Positions 1 through 6,831 of a stretch of 10,398 bases of DNA are shown here, piece by piece. A model generated the notes under the pieces. It searched no databases, had not been told where the DNA came from, and worked only from the letters and a program-made list of their open reading frames with translations. The stretch is taken from assembly GCA_002329245.1 (NCBI GenBank), contig DCTG01000094.1, forward strand, positions 3,294 through 13,691. Reading direction: 5' to 3'. Both the position numbers and the translations under genes were made by a program. How positions within the stretch are numbered: the first letter of the stretch is position 1; every line of letters starts with the position of its first letter. The DNA is from Clostridiales bacterium UBA1446 (GTDB lineage: Bacteria > Bacillota > Clostridia > Oscillospirales > Oscillospiraceae).

Positions 1-1039
1 CCTTTTCATACAAATTTTCGCCCAATTTTCGCCGGAGCGCTTCATCCTCCGCAAGCGCGACAAGGCGTTCGGCCAAAAGCGCGTCGTCGCCGGGCGGGAA
101 GAGAAAGCCGGTCACGCCGTCCTCGATCAGGTACGGGATCCCCCCGACGTTGGATCCGACGGTGGGAAGGCTCATTCGCGCGCCCTCGGTCAGGGCATAC
201 GGAAAGGTTTCGGAAAGGGAGGTAAGGGCGTTGATATGGATAGCCTGGTAAAACAAATCCATGTCCGGCACCCAGCCGGCAAAACATACCCGTTCGGAGA
301 CGCCGAGCCTTTTTGCCAAAGCCTTGAGCTTTTCCAGCTCCGGTCCGTCTCCGGCGATGAGGAGCCTGAGACGGGGGCAGCGGGCGACGGCGCGCGCAAA
401 CGCGCGAATCAGGGTGCCGACGTCCTTGACCGGGGAAAGACGGGCCGCGATGCCGACAATAACCGCCCCCGCTTCCGCTTCCAGTCCAAAGCTCTTCCGG
501 CAGGTCTCGGGATCCGCCTTCCGCGGGGGACGGGAGAAATCCAGGCCGTTATAGATGGCGAAAAGCCTGTCCGGGGGGAACTTCCGCCGGATCAGAAGAT
601 CCACCATGGCGTCGGAGACGCCGATATAATAATCCAGTTTGCGCAGGGCGATTGCGTTCGTCGTGCCATAGAAGAGCCGTCCGAACGGCCGGCCGAGGTA
701 ATCCAGGCGGTAATCGCTGTGGATGGTTGAAACCACCGGGATCTGCATGCTCCGAAGCAGCAGGGCGCCCATGAGGTTGGCCCGGGAGCCGTGGCAGTGG
801 ATGATGTCAAACTGTTCCTCGGAAATCCGCTTCTTCAGCTCGCGCAGGACACGAAAAACGTTTTTTTGCGCAATGACCTCCGTCGGAATGCCGAGCGCCT
901 GCGCTTCCATGGAAAATGGGCCCGCCCGAAAGCAGATCAGAAGAACACGCTCGGTACGGCCGAGTTCCTGCAGCAGGGAAAAAATGTGCGTTTTTGCACC
1001 GCCGCTGTCTCCGCCGCTAATGAGGTGAACAATTTTCAT
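1..1039 (-). CDS. Glycosyltransferase family 4 (GT-B fold), 3' end cut by the window
   Basis: Cytoplasmic or membrane-associated enzyme that moves a sugar from a nucleotide-sugar donor to an acceptor, probably in surface polysaccharide synthesis. The frame is open from ATG 1039 to the window edge, giving 346 residues; the family usually has about 360-400, so little is missing. The N-terminal acceptor half starts MKIVHLISGGDSGGAKTH, with the glycine-rich loop at residues 9-14. The donor-binding half holds GIAARLSPVKD (about 196-206), LLIAGDGPE (about 227-234) and the EX7E motif of GT4 enzymes, E277 and E285, followed by GSNVGGIPYLIEDGVTGFLFP. GGAGG-like site GGAGG (1045-1049) sits 5 nt before the start, and a strong sigma-A promoter lies upstream. 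The family is clear from the motifs; donor and acceptor cannot be told. Confidence 0.93.
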   Translation of the reverse strand, partial: MKIVHLISGGDSGGAKTHIFSLLQELGRTERVLLICFRAGPFSMEAQALGIPTEVIAQKNVFRVLRELKKRISEEQFDIIHCHGSRANLMGALLLRSMQIPVVSTIHSDYRLDYLGRPFGRLFYGTTNAIALRKLDYYIGVSDAMVDLLIRRKFPPDRLFAIYNGLDFSRPPRKADPETCRKSFGLEAEAGAVIVGIAARLSPVKDVGTLIRAFARAVARCPRLRLLIAGDGPELEKLKALAKRLGVSERVCFAGWVPDMDLFYQAIHINALTSLSETFPYALTEGARMSLPTVGSNVGGIPYLIEDGVTGFLFPPGDDALLAERLVALAEDEALRRKLGENLYEK

Positions 1040-1089
1040 GATTGCCTCCGTAGCTTGCCCAAACGGACACGCAGGAATAAAATTTGGGG

Positions 1090-1118
1090 TTGTGAAATAA
1101 GTAGAAATATTATACAAT
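1090..1118 (+). promoter_or_regulatory. Candidate sigma-A promoter of the DUF4330-like gene
   Basis: On the plus strand, TTGTGA (1090-1095, 4/6) and TACAAT (1113-1118, 5/6) are 17 bp apart. The predicted start near 1125 gives a leader of about 120 nt before ATG 1247. The -10 boxes of this promoter and of the glycosyltransferase promoter share bases 1113-1114, so polymerase probably cannot occupy both at once. Confidence 0.5.
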
Positions 1119-1137
1119 ACGGAAATCAAGGGGTCAA
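1109..1137 (-). promoter_or_regulatory. Sigma-A promoter of the glycosyltransferase gene
   Basis: Read on the minus strand, a -35 box TTGACC (1132-1137, 5/6 to consensus) is followed by exactly 17 bp and a perfect -10 box TATAAT (1109-1114). Transcription would begin near 1102, leaving a leader of about 60 nt before ATG 1039. It overlaps a weaker promoter pointing the other way. Confidence 0.75.
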
Positions 1138-1246
1138 GTGCGGCAAGCGGGGCGCATGTCGGCGAAAGCGGTCGAAGGCGCTTTATAAAATGCCGCCGGG
1201 GCCCCGGTCACTGCCGGCAGGGCGGATCGGGAGGAGTTTTACAGTC

Positions 1247-1741
1247 ATGAAGATTTTGAACCAGCAGGGCAAACTGTTCGGTAAGATCAACCTGATCGAT
1301 TTCATCGTCGTGCTCGTGTTTCTTGTGCTTGTCCTGTTTGCCGCGTCCAAATTGTTGGACAAGGAAGGCGTGCAGGGAAGCATCGCGCTGAACTATACCG
1401 TGCTGGTGGAGAAAGTCGCGCCCGAGACCTATGACTCCCTTATGCAGCATGTGCCTTCCCAGCTGATGGCCTCCGGATCTTTGGTGGACGGTTATGTGAC
1501 GGGTGTGGAGCCGAGAACGCATATCGTCTATACGGAAACGGCGGGGGGAGAGCTTGTAGCCGCGGAAGATCCCCGGCTGCTGGATCTCGTATTCACCATA
1601 GAGGTCAACGTGCCGAAGGATCCCGTCCAGCTCAACACGGTCGGCACGCAGGAAGTGCGCATCGGGAAAAAGGACCATATCGTAAAGACGGAGTACTTTG
1701 AATTAATCGGTACGATCCTGACGGCGGAATGGTCGCAATAA
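1247..1741 (+). CDS. DUF4330-like single-pass membrane protein, 164 aa
   Basis: Small membrane-anchored protein of unknown function. Residues 1-13 are short and cytoplasmic (MKILNQQGKLFGK), then INLIDFIVVLVFLVLVLFAA forms one hydrophobic segment (about 14-34). The rest, about 130 residues, is a beta-rich soluble domain probably outside the membrane. The opening 'GKLFGKINLIDFIVV' and the ending 'QEVRIGKKDHIVKTEYFELIG' are what I associate with DUF4330 proteins of Firmicutes, often found beside polysaccharide or glycosyltransferase genes; this assignment is from memory. ATG 1247 is chosen over the longer open frame because GAGGAG (1231-1236) lies 10 nt upstream and the membrane segment then sits at the usual place. 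The gene is divergent from the glycosyltransferase and 147 bp ahead of the PAP2 gene. No enzyme motif is visible. Confidence 0.78.
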   Translation: MKILNQQGKLFGKINLIDFIVVLVFLVLVLFAASKLLDKEGVQGSIALNYTVLVEKVAPETYDSLMQHVPSQLMASGSLVDGYVTGVEPRTHIVYTETAGGELVAAEDPRLLDLVFTIEVNVPKDPVQLNTVGTQEVRIGKKDHIVKTEYFELIGTILTAEWSQ

Positions 1742-1888
1742 TCCGTGCCGGTGCGAAAGAACTTCATCGGCTGCTGCCGAGATTCTTGCAGTCGACCGGC
1801 CTTTCCGGACGGCCGTTTGGGGGCCGTTTAGCCCACATGGATTGCGCGGGGGAAGGCAAAGAGGCGTCGATTGGACGGGAGGAACGTT
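1742..1888 (+). other. Intergenic gap with GC-rich hairpin between the DUF4330-like and PAP2 genes
   Basis: No convincing gene or promoter is seen. A hairpin ACGGCC (1809-1814) / GGCCGT (1822-1827) with a 7-nt loop is present, and a competing CCGGCC-type pairing lies just upstream. Only TTTA follows, so it is a poor intrinsic terminator; it could be a processing or attenuation structure. GAGG at 1861-1864 precedes the alternative TTG at 1871. Confidence 0.35.
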
Positions 1889-2458
1889 TTGCTCGCTTTG
1901 ATACAGGAAATTGACGCCGCGGTTCTCCTCTGGATTCAGGACAGCATACGGAACCCCGCCGCGGACGTCGTGATGGTTATCTTCACAACCTTGGGAAATG
2001 CCGGGATTATCTGGATCGCCGTTTCGGGCGTCATGCTCTGTCTGCCGCGCTGGCGCCGCATCGGCTTGTTGGCGCTTGTTTCCATGCTCTTTTGCTACTG
2101 CCTCAACGACGTTCTGATAAAAAATCTTGTCATGCGGCCGCGGCCGCTGTATTCCGTTGAAAACCTCGTGCCCTTGGTTCCCGTGCTCTCTTCCTCCTCC
2201 TTTGCGTCGGGGCACACCGCGTCCGCGTTCGCCGCGGTCAATATCTACCGCCGGCAGACAAGCCGGCCGGCGGCGTTTTTGCTGTTCTTATCCGCGGTTT
2301 TCATGGGAATCTCCCGCATGTATGTCGGAATGCATTATTTAAGCGACGTGCTCGTCGGCACCCTCATCGGCCTTGCCGGCAGCCAGTTTATTTGGTGTTG
2401 GAGCCATCGCATTCAATCCCGCAGGGAAAGCAATAGCGTAAATCCGGACGAAATTTGA
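1889..2458 (+). CDS. PAP2-family membrane lipid phosphatase
   Basis: Integral membrane phosphatase that removes a phosphate from a lipid phosphate or diphosphate, such as undecaprenyl diphosphate or phosphatidylglycerophosphate, at the outer face of the membrane. All three signature motifs are present: KX6RP (K78, R85, P86), SGH (S107-G108-H109) and SRX5HX3D (S142, R143, H149, D153). H109 would be the phosphorylated nucleophile and H149-D153 the acid/base pair. Five or six hydrophobic segments and a basic C-tail complete the 189-residue protein, a normal length. I place the start at TTG 1889 because GGGAGG (1877-1882) lies 6 nt before it and the protein then opens 'LALIQEIDAAVLLWIQ', as relatives do. 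An in-frame TTG at 1871 would add six residues and has a weaker site. The stop is 17 nt before the dehydrogenase start, so the two are co-transcribed. BcrC/PgpB-like function is likely; the exact substrate is not decided by sequence. Confidence 0.9.
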   Translation: MLALIQEIDAAVLLWIQDSIRNPAADVVMVIFTTLGNAGIIWIAVSGVMLCLPRWRRIGLLALVSMLFCYCLNDVLIKNLVMRPRPLYSVENLVPLVPVLSSSSFASGHTASAFAAVNIYRRQTSRPAAFLLFLSAVFMGISRMYVGMHYLSDVLVGTLIGLAGSQFIWCWSHRIQSRRESNSVNPDEI

Positions 2459-2475
2459 AAGGGGAGGGAATCCGA

Positions 2476-3459
2476 ATGAAAGTAGCTTTCCTGACCTATA
2501 AAGAGCGCGTTGAAAAATATACGCCCCCCGGCGCCGTTCCCTCGGACTGGGAAATCGTCCATTTGGGCGCGGATTTCACGCAGCGCGACGTTTGGGAGAA
2601 AGCCGTTCACGCGGACGCCGTTGTGGTGGACGCGGTGCTGCCGGTTCCGGCCGAACTGATTGCGGGCATGCGAAGGCTTAAGCTCATCCATTCGGAAGGG
2701 GTTGCCTTCAACCGCATCGACGGGAAGGCGGCGGCCGCGGCCGGCGTCTATGTCTGCAACAACGCGGGAGTCAACGCTTCCGCGGTTGCCGAGCAGGCGA
2801 TTTTGCTGATGCTCGCGGTGCAGCGGCGCTACCACGAGGGAGAGGCCATGGTCTATGCCGCGCGGCAGGCCGAGGCGAAGACGAGGTTTATCATGGAGGG
2901 TCTGCCGGAGCTTGGGGACGCGCACGTGGGCCTGGTCGGCTTCGGCGCCATCGGAAAAGAGACGGCGAAGCGGCTTCATGCGTTCGGGAGCAAAGTGAGC
3001 TTTTACGACGTGGTGGGATGTCCGAACCCCGATCGCTATCACGCTTCGTTCCTGCCGCTGGAGGAGATCTATTCGCAGTGCGATATCGTAAGCCTCCATG
3101 TCCCGGTGCTTCCCGAAACCGTTCATATGGTCAACTGGGACGTTCTTAAAAAAATGAAGAAAACCGCCATCCTCATCAATACGGCCCGCGGGGAGCTCGT
3201 GGATCAGGAAGCGCTGTGCCGTGCGCTCCGGGAGGGCGAGATCGCGGGGGCCGGGCTGGACACCCTTGCGCCCGAGCCGGTTCTTCCGGACAACCCGGTC
3301 ATCAATCTTCCGGAAGAGCTGCGCGGTAAAATCGCGCTCTCGCCCCATATTGCCGGCACGACGGCCGGCGTGTTCCACCGTTCCTACCGGAATATCTGGA
3401 ACAATTTAAAAGCGGTCGCGCAGGGCGGCCGCCCGGTCAACATCGTCAACGGCCTGTAA
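2476..3459 (+). CDS. D-isomer-specific 2-hydroxyacid dehydrogenase, NAD-dependent, 327 aa
   Basis: Cytoplasmic oxidoreductase interconverting a 2-oxo acid and a D-2-hydroxy acid with NAD(H). The substrate-binding part occupies about residues 1-100 and 295-327, and the inserted Rossmann domain about 101-294. The dinucleotide motif is GFGAIG (G155, G157, G160), with D178 at the end of the second strand, which favours NAD over NADP. The catalytic set is intact: R238 in NTARGELVD, E267 in APEP and H291 in SPHIAGTT. Length fits phosphoglycerate/glyoxylate/lactate dehydrogenase relatives without an ACT domain, so SerA in the strict sense is unlikely. ATG 2476 is preferred to the in-frame TTG at 2455 because GGGGAGGG (2461-2468) lies 7 nt upstream of the ATG. 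Last gene of its cluster, followed by a terminator. The physiological substrate is unknown. Confidence 0.93.
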   Translation: MKVAFLTYKERVEKYTPPGAVPSDWEIVHLGADFTQRDVWEKAVHADAVVVDAVLPVPAELIAGMRRLKLIHSEGVAFNRIDGKAAAAAGVYVCNNAGVNASAVAEQAILLMLAVQRRYHEGEAMVYAARQAEAKTRFIMEGLPELGDAHVGLVGFGAIGKETAKRLHAFGSKVSFYDVVGCPNPDRYHASFLPLEEIYSQCDIVSLHVPVLPETVHMVNWDVLKKMKKTAILINTARGELVDQEALCRALREGEIAGAGLDTLAPEPVLPDNPVINLPEELRGKIALSPHIAGTTAGVFHRSYRNIWNNLKAVAQGGRPVNIVNGL

Positions 3460-3480
3460 TCTGTAAATAATCCGGATAAG

Positions 3481-3517
3481 AAAAACATGCCCCGATCAGT
3501 TCGCGGGCATGTTTTTT
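3481..3517 (+). terminator. Bidirectional intrinsic terminator
   Basis: A near-perfect hairpin joins 3481-3492 (AAAAACATGCCC) to 3505-3516 (GGGCATGTTTTTT region) around a 12-nt loop. Its GC core is flanked by A5 on the left and T6 on the right, so it has a U-tract in both directions. It stops the dehydrogenase transcript and could also stop the convergent regulator transcript from the minus strand. Confidence 0.88.
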
Positions 3518-3560
3518 GATTCTCAGGAATTTGGCTCAAAACAATAAATGTTTGCTTGAA

Positions 3561-3709
3561 AGGAGCTGGCGCGAAGCGACTGAGGGGCGGATAGGCGCAA
3601 GCCTAAACCACGCAAACGGTTCTGAACTCTCCGCGCTCGTAGGGCGCGTTGTCCTCGGCGTGCCGCCGTTTCTCTGCGCCTTCCCGCCTGCGGGCGGGAC
3701 GAAAGACGC
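3561..3709 (+). repeat. Structured intergenic repeat, copy A
   Basis: Gene-free stretch between convergent genes. It opens with GAGCTGGCGCGAAGCGACTG followed by AGGGGCGG (3563-3590), which contains a CGC-GAA-GCG mini-hairpin. Next come TAGGC-GCAA-GCCTA (3592-3605, GNRA-type loop), CGCGC/GCGCG (3632-3636 with 3644-3648) and CCCGCC/GGCGGG (3683-3688 with 3693-3698). The last 25 bases (3685-3709) match 9321-9345 with one difference. The head belongs to the same pattern as 9209-9238. Orientation is the same as copy B. Confidence 0.65.
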
Positions 3710-3718
3710 CCCGGCCAA

Positions 3719-5329
3719 TCAATCCTTGGAATGGTGCAGCTCCCAGAAGCGGAAGGCCAGCTGGAAGCCGAGCTGGGTTTCGCGGTTGTTCAGGTCGACG
3801 CCAAGCATTTCCTGGATTTTATTGATGTGATACTGGATGTTGTTTCTGTGCATGCAGAGAAGCTCGCCCGCGGTGGTCGTCCTGCGCTCCGAGAGCAGAT
3901 AGACGTAAAGAATCTGCGTATTGTTGGATTTGTGCTTCCGGTCATATGCCTGCAGGCGGGAAAGGGCGCGGACATACGGATTTCCCCAGAACACGTCGAA
4001 AGAGCCGTCCAGCCCGGTTTCGATCAGCTGATAGATACAGAAGTCGCCGTAATAAAACACCTGCTTGTCCCGTTTGGGAAGAATCCGGTCCCGGACGCCG
4101 GGCGCAAAATCCAGGAAGTTTTCGGATTTGGAAAGGCGTTCGCCCAGCGAGACGGCGCGGCCGGCCTGTTCATAGGCGCGGCGCAGGCCGTAAAAATCTT
4201 CAAATGTTTCGCTGATTCCGCAAAGCGCGTCAAAGGTGGTCAGGGACTGCCGGATTTGCTCGATGTTGGCGGCGGACGCCTCCTGCACCTTCGGCGTGCG
4301 GTAGCTGTTTAAAATGACGATTTCGAAGTTTTCCATGACGATCCGGGCTTCCGGAAAGAGGGACATGAGCTCGCGCTTGAGCCGCCCGGCCGCCATCCGC
4401 CCGTCGCCGCGAAACACAATTTTATAGACGTTATAATATCCCTTGATCGGGATGTTCACGCACTTTGCCCGCTCCCAGATGACCGCCCGGTCGGTCAGAT
4501 TCCCGTAGAGCATATCGGTCATGAGGGAATCGTAAATCTGCACCGTGGTCGCCCCCGCGCGCTGCTTGCGCTGAAAACAGACGGAGAAGGCGTCCAAAAA
4601 AATCTGAAACAGGTCCACCAGGCAGGGCGTTGCGTCTCTCCGGTTGCAGAGCATGACGACAAAGAGCATGGGGGTGCCGCCGTAGCGGAACCAGCGGCTT
4701 ACGGTGGGGTAGCGGGAGGGGGCGCCGGGATTGACCATTATGCCCATTTCCTCGGAATAGACCTTGAAACGGCCGGCGCTCTGAAAGGCCTGGAGGACGT
4801 CTTCCGAGTGATAACCCTTTTCAAACAGCGCGGACATGATTTCGTCCCCCGTGCCGCTGTTCTTGGTGTGCGCGACCAAGGTGAACGCGGTGTCCACAAC
4901 GGATATCACGTTCTGCAGCACGGGCTCCGCCAGATCAATGAGCTGCTGGTAGTCGCAGTCGCTGAGCAGGGCGGATTGCAGCTGAGCCGTCCAGTCCCCG
5001 ACCTGGCGAAAGCGCTCCTGGAGCCTGGCGTAAACGGTTTTCAGTTCTACGTCGTCTTCGATCACGACGATCCCGTTGAGGGCCGTTTCGTTTTCCGCGG
5101 CATCGGTCGGGCAGTCGCGCACGCAGATATAGTGAAAGCCGGGCATCCTTGCGTTGATGCTCATTGCCTCCGAAAGCCTGCAGACGTAAAGATAGCTGCG
5201 GGACATCTCGGACGGCGACTGGGGCAGGATGCTGACCCAGGTGTATTTTGTCTGGGACTTTTGCGGGATATTAGAGGTGTAATGATATCCGGTCAAAGCG
5301 TCCAAGGCGATGTTTTTTGTCAGAGACAT
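3719..5329 (-). CDS. PucR/CdaR-type transcriptional regulator, 536 aa
   Basis: Cytoplasmic DNA-binding regulator. The C-terminus (about residues 472-530, LYVYLLSERRTTTAGELLCMHRNNIQYHINKIQEMLG and following) is the PucR-type helix-turn-helix, with the typical 'HRNNIQYHINKIQE' recognition region. Residues about 296-415 resemble the degenerate GGDEF-like domain of CdaR/PucR regulators. The first 290 residues are less certain: a region at 40-110 with LYVCRLSEAMS and GFHYICVRD, and a GAF/PAS-like section around 130-255 that may sense a ligand. Start ATG 5329 has GGGAGGG (5338-5344) 8 nt upstream and a good promoter. It stands alone between terminators, so its target is not obvious; relatives control purine, sugar-acid or amino-acid use, and the nearby 2-hydroxyacid dehydrogenase is only a speculative target. 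Confidence 0.87.
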   Translation of the reverse strand: MSLTKNIALDALTGYHYTSNIPQKSQTKYTWVSILPQSPSEMSRSYLYVCRLSEAMSINARMPGFHYICVRDCPTDAAENETALNGIVVIEDDVELKTVYARLQERFRQVGDWTAQLQSALLSDCDYQQLIDLAEPVLQNVISVVDTAFTLVAHTKNSGTGDEIMSALFEKGYHSEDVLQAFQSAGRFKVYSEEMGIMVNPGAPSRYPTVSRWFRYGGTPMLFVVMLCNRRDATPCLVDLFQIFLDAFSVCFQRKQRAGATTVQIYDSLMTDMLYGNLTDRAVIWERAKCVNIPIKGYYNVYKIVFRGDGRMAAGRLKRELMSLFPEARIVMENFEIVILNSYRTPKVQEASAANIEQIRQSLTTFDALCGISETFEDFYGLRRAYEQAGRAVSLGERLSKSENFLDFAPGVRDRILPKRDKQVFYYGDFCIYQLIETGLDGSFDVFWGNPYVRALSRLQAYDRKHKSNNTQILYVYLLSERRTTTAGELLCMHRNNIQYHINKIQEMLGVDLNNRETQLGFQLAFRFWELHHSKD

Positions 5330-5379
5330 GGGAAGAACCCTCCCGTTCCTTGGAAATGTTTTTGCAATTTGCCAAATGG

Positions 5380-5408
5380 ATTATAACAAAAAAATGGGTC
5401 ACAATCAA
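5380..5408 (-). promoter_or_regulatory. Sigma-A promoter of the PucR-type regulator
   Basis: On the minus strand TTGATT (5403-5408, 4/6) is followed by 17 bp and a perfect TATAAT (5380-5385). Predicted start is near 5373, about 44 nt before ATG 5329. The -35 box lies only a few bases beyond the terminator U-tract of the upstream operon. Confidence 0.7.
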
Positions 5409-5409
5409 G

Positions 5410-5446
5410 AAAAAAACGGCGCAGGCCCTGAAAAAGGCATGCGCCG
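5410..5446 (-). terminator. Intrinsic terminator of the RR-HK-protease operon
   Basis: On the minus strand a 7-bp stem CGGCGCA/TGCGCCG (5440-5446 with 5417-5423), extended inward by three more pairs after one mismatch, closes a loop of about 8 nt and is followed by a run of T (opposite A5411-5416). It lies 38 nt past the protease stop codon. Confidence 0.85.
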
Positions 5447-5483
5447 GGGGGATATTATTGTCGGAATGCATAAAGGCTTTCTT

Positions 5484-6800
5484 CTACTTGGAAAACGTGA
5501 TCTTATCCATTAGCTTTACTTCGATGTTCAGGTAAATGCCGTCCCGGTAAACCCGAAGGGGAAGCGAGTCCCCCACCTGCAGGTCCGCCTTGGCGGTTTC
5601 CAGCTCGTCCGTGCTCGTAATCGGGATTCCGTTGGCCTCGACGATGATGTCTCCGGGACGAAGTCCCTTGGCGTGCGCGTCGGAGCGGTTGTCGACGCTT
5701 TCCACATATAGCCCCGCGACGGTCCGGTAAAAAGCGGCTTCCTCCTGGCTGATGCCGTACGCGGTGATTCCTATGGCGGTGCGGCCCGCGATATAGCCGT
5801 GCTGGATCAGCTCATCCACAATCGCCTTGGCGGAACTGATCGGGATGGAGAACCCCAGCCCCTCTACGGAGGTGGCGGTCGTGTCGGACAGGGGGGTGCT
5901 GAGCTTGGCAATGTTGATGCCGATGACCTGACCGAACATATTGATGAGGGGACCGCCGGAATTGCCGGCATTGAGTGCGGCGTTGGTCTGCAGCAGGGTC
6001 ATCCGCTTCCCGTCCACACGGATGTCTCGGTTTATGGCTGAAATGATGCCGTCCGTCATGGTGCCCCGGAGCTCGGTTCCCATGGGGTTGCCGATAGCGA
6101 GGACCTGGTCTCCCACCTCGAGCTGGTCCGAGTGTCCGAAATCGGCCGGGGTCAGGCCCGAGGCCTCAATTTTCAAAACGGCAAGGTCGCTCTGTTCGTC
6201 GCCGCCCACCAGAAGGCCCGAATAGCTGCTCTCATCGTACAGGGTAATCTCAACCTCGGAACAGCCGGAGATGATGTGATAATTCGTGATGATGTAACCG
6301 TCCCCCGTCATGATGATGCCCGTTCCGGAGGATTTGAGGTCATCCCCGATGCCCTCCACGGCGACGACGGAAGGAATTGCCTTTTTATAGATATCCTGAA
6401 AGGTCAGAACCTGCGTTCCGGCCGGTTGGAGCTCCAAAATGGCGCCCGTCCCGTTCGGGGCTCTGGGGATGCTGTCGACGCCGGTGAACTGCCGCGGGTA
6501 CTCCGGCGTAACGTCCGCATAGGGAGCGGTTTGGCCGGCGCCGTACGGAGTGCGCCAGATGTTGCCCACCATGGATACGGTATAAGAGATAACCGCGGCA
6601 ACGGCCGCCACAACCAAAAGGATGGCGAGCCAAACCCAGCGCCGCCGCTTTTTCGGCGCCTGCTGTTCCCATCGGGTCCAGGGATCGGAGTCCCGGTAAC
6701 GATAGGAATCGGGCGGCGTGTAATATCTGCCGTAAGGGGAATACTGCTGTCCCCTGATTTCGTTTTCGTCCGGTCCATAGGATTGATTGTTCGCGTCCAT
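5484..6800 (-). CDS. htrA: Membrane-anchored HtrA/Deg-type serine protease with PDZ domain
   Basis: S1C-family protease that degrades or processes damaged exported proteins at the outer face of the membrane. Layout of the 438 residues: Tyr/Pro-rich cytoplasmic tail (1-50), basic KKRRR stop (50-54), one membrane helix (about 55-78), linker, trypsin-like domain (about 130-335) and one PDZ domain (about 345-430, with RPGDIIVEANG at 381-391). The catalytic triad is complete: H175 in TNYHIISG, D205 in SDLAVLKI and S281 in GNSGGPL. ATG 6800 is preferred to the ATG at 6842 because GGGAGG (6809-6814) is 8 nt upstream; the longer form would also overlap the kinase gene. It follows the kinase gene by 31 bp, which suggests envelope-stress control by this two-component system. 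Family certain; the symbol is the family name, not proven orthology. Confidence 0.95.
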   Translation of the reverse strand: MDANNQSYGPDENEIRGQQYSPYGRYYTPPDSYRYRDSDPWTRWEQQAPKKRRRWVWLAILLVVAAVAAVISYTVSMVGNIWRTPYGAGQTAPYADVTPEYPRQFTGVDSIPRAPNGTGAILELQPAGTQVLTFQDIYKKAIPSVVAVEGIGDDLKSSGTGIIMTGDGYIITNYHIISGCSEVEITLYDESSYSGLLVGGDEQSDLAVLKIEASGLTPADFGHSDQLEVGDQVLAIGNPMGTELRGTMTDGIISAINRDIRVDGKRMTLLQTNAALNAGNSGGPLINMFGQVIGINIAKLSTPLSDTTATSVEGLGFSIPISSAKAIVDELIQHGYIAGRTAIGITAYGISQEEAAFYRTVAGLYVESVDNRSDAHAKGLRPGDIIVEANGIPITSTDELETAKADLQVGDSLPLRVYRDGIYLNIEVKLMDKITFSK

Positions 6801-6831
6801 GTGCAATTCCTCCCAATGAAGAAAGCGTGCC

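Noticed and set aside
791..1246. Upstream extension of the DUF4330-like gene
   Set aside because: It would run opposite the glycosyltransferase gene and across both promoters; ATG 1247 has a good ribosome site and places the membrane segment correctly.
1801..1830. Intrinsic terminator between the DUF4330-like and PAP2 genes
   Set aside because: The hairpin is real but only TTTA follows, too short a U-tract for a confident terminator call.
1729..1914. 61-codon plus-strand frame overlapping two genes
   Set aside because: No ribosome site, overlaps the end of one gene and the start of the next, and has no recognisable features.
2413..3378. 321-codon open frame on the minus strand
   Set aside because: It lies fully opposite the dehydrogenase, which has complete catalytic motifs and a ribosome site; the product is rich in Arg/His/Gly with no domain, typical of antisense reading of GC-rich coding DNA.
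3561..3709. CRISPR array or tRNA gene in the gene-free regions
   Set aside because: The repeats are only two, 5.5 kb apart, without regular spacers; no cloverleaf with conserved TTCGA-type arm was found.
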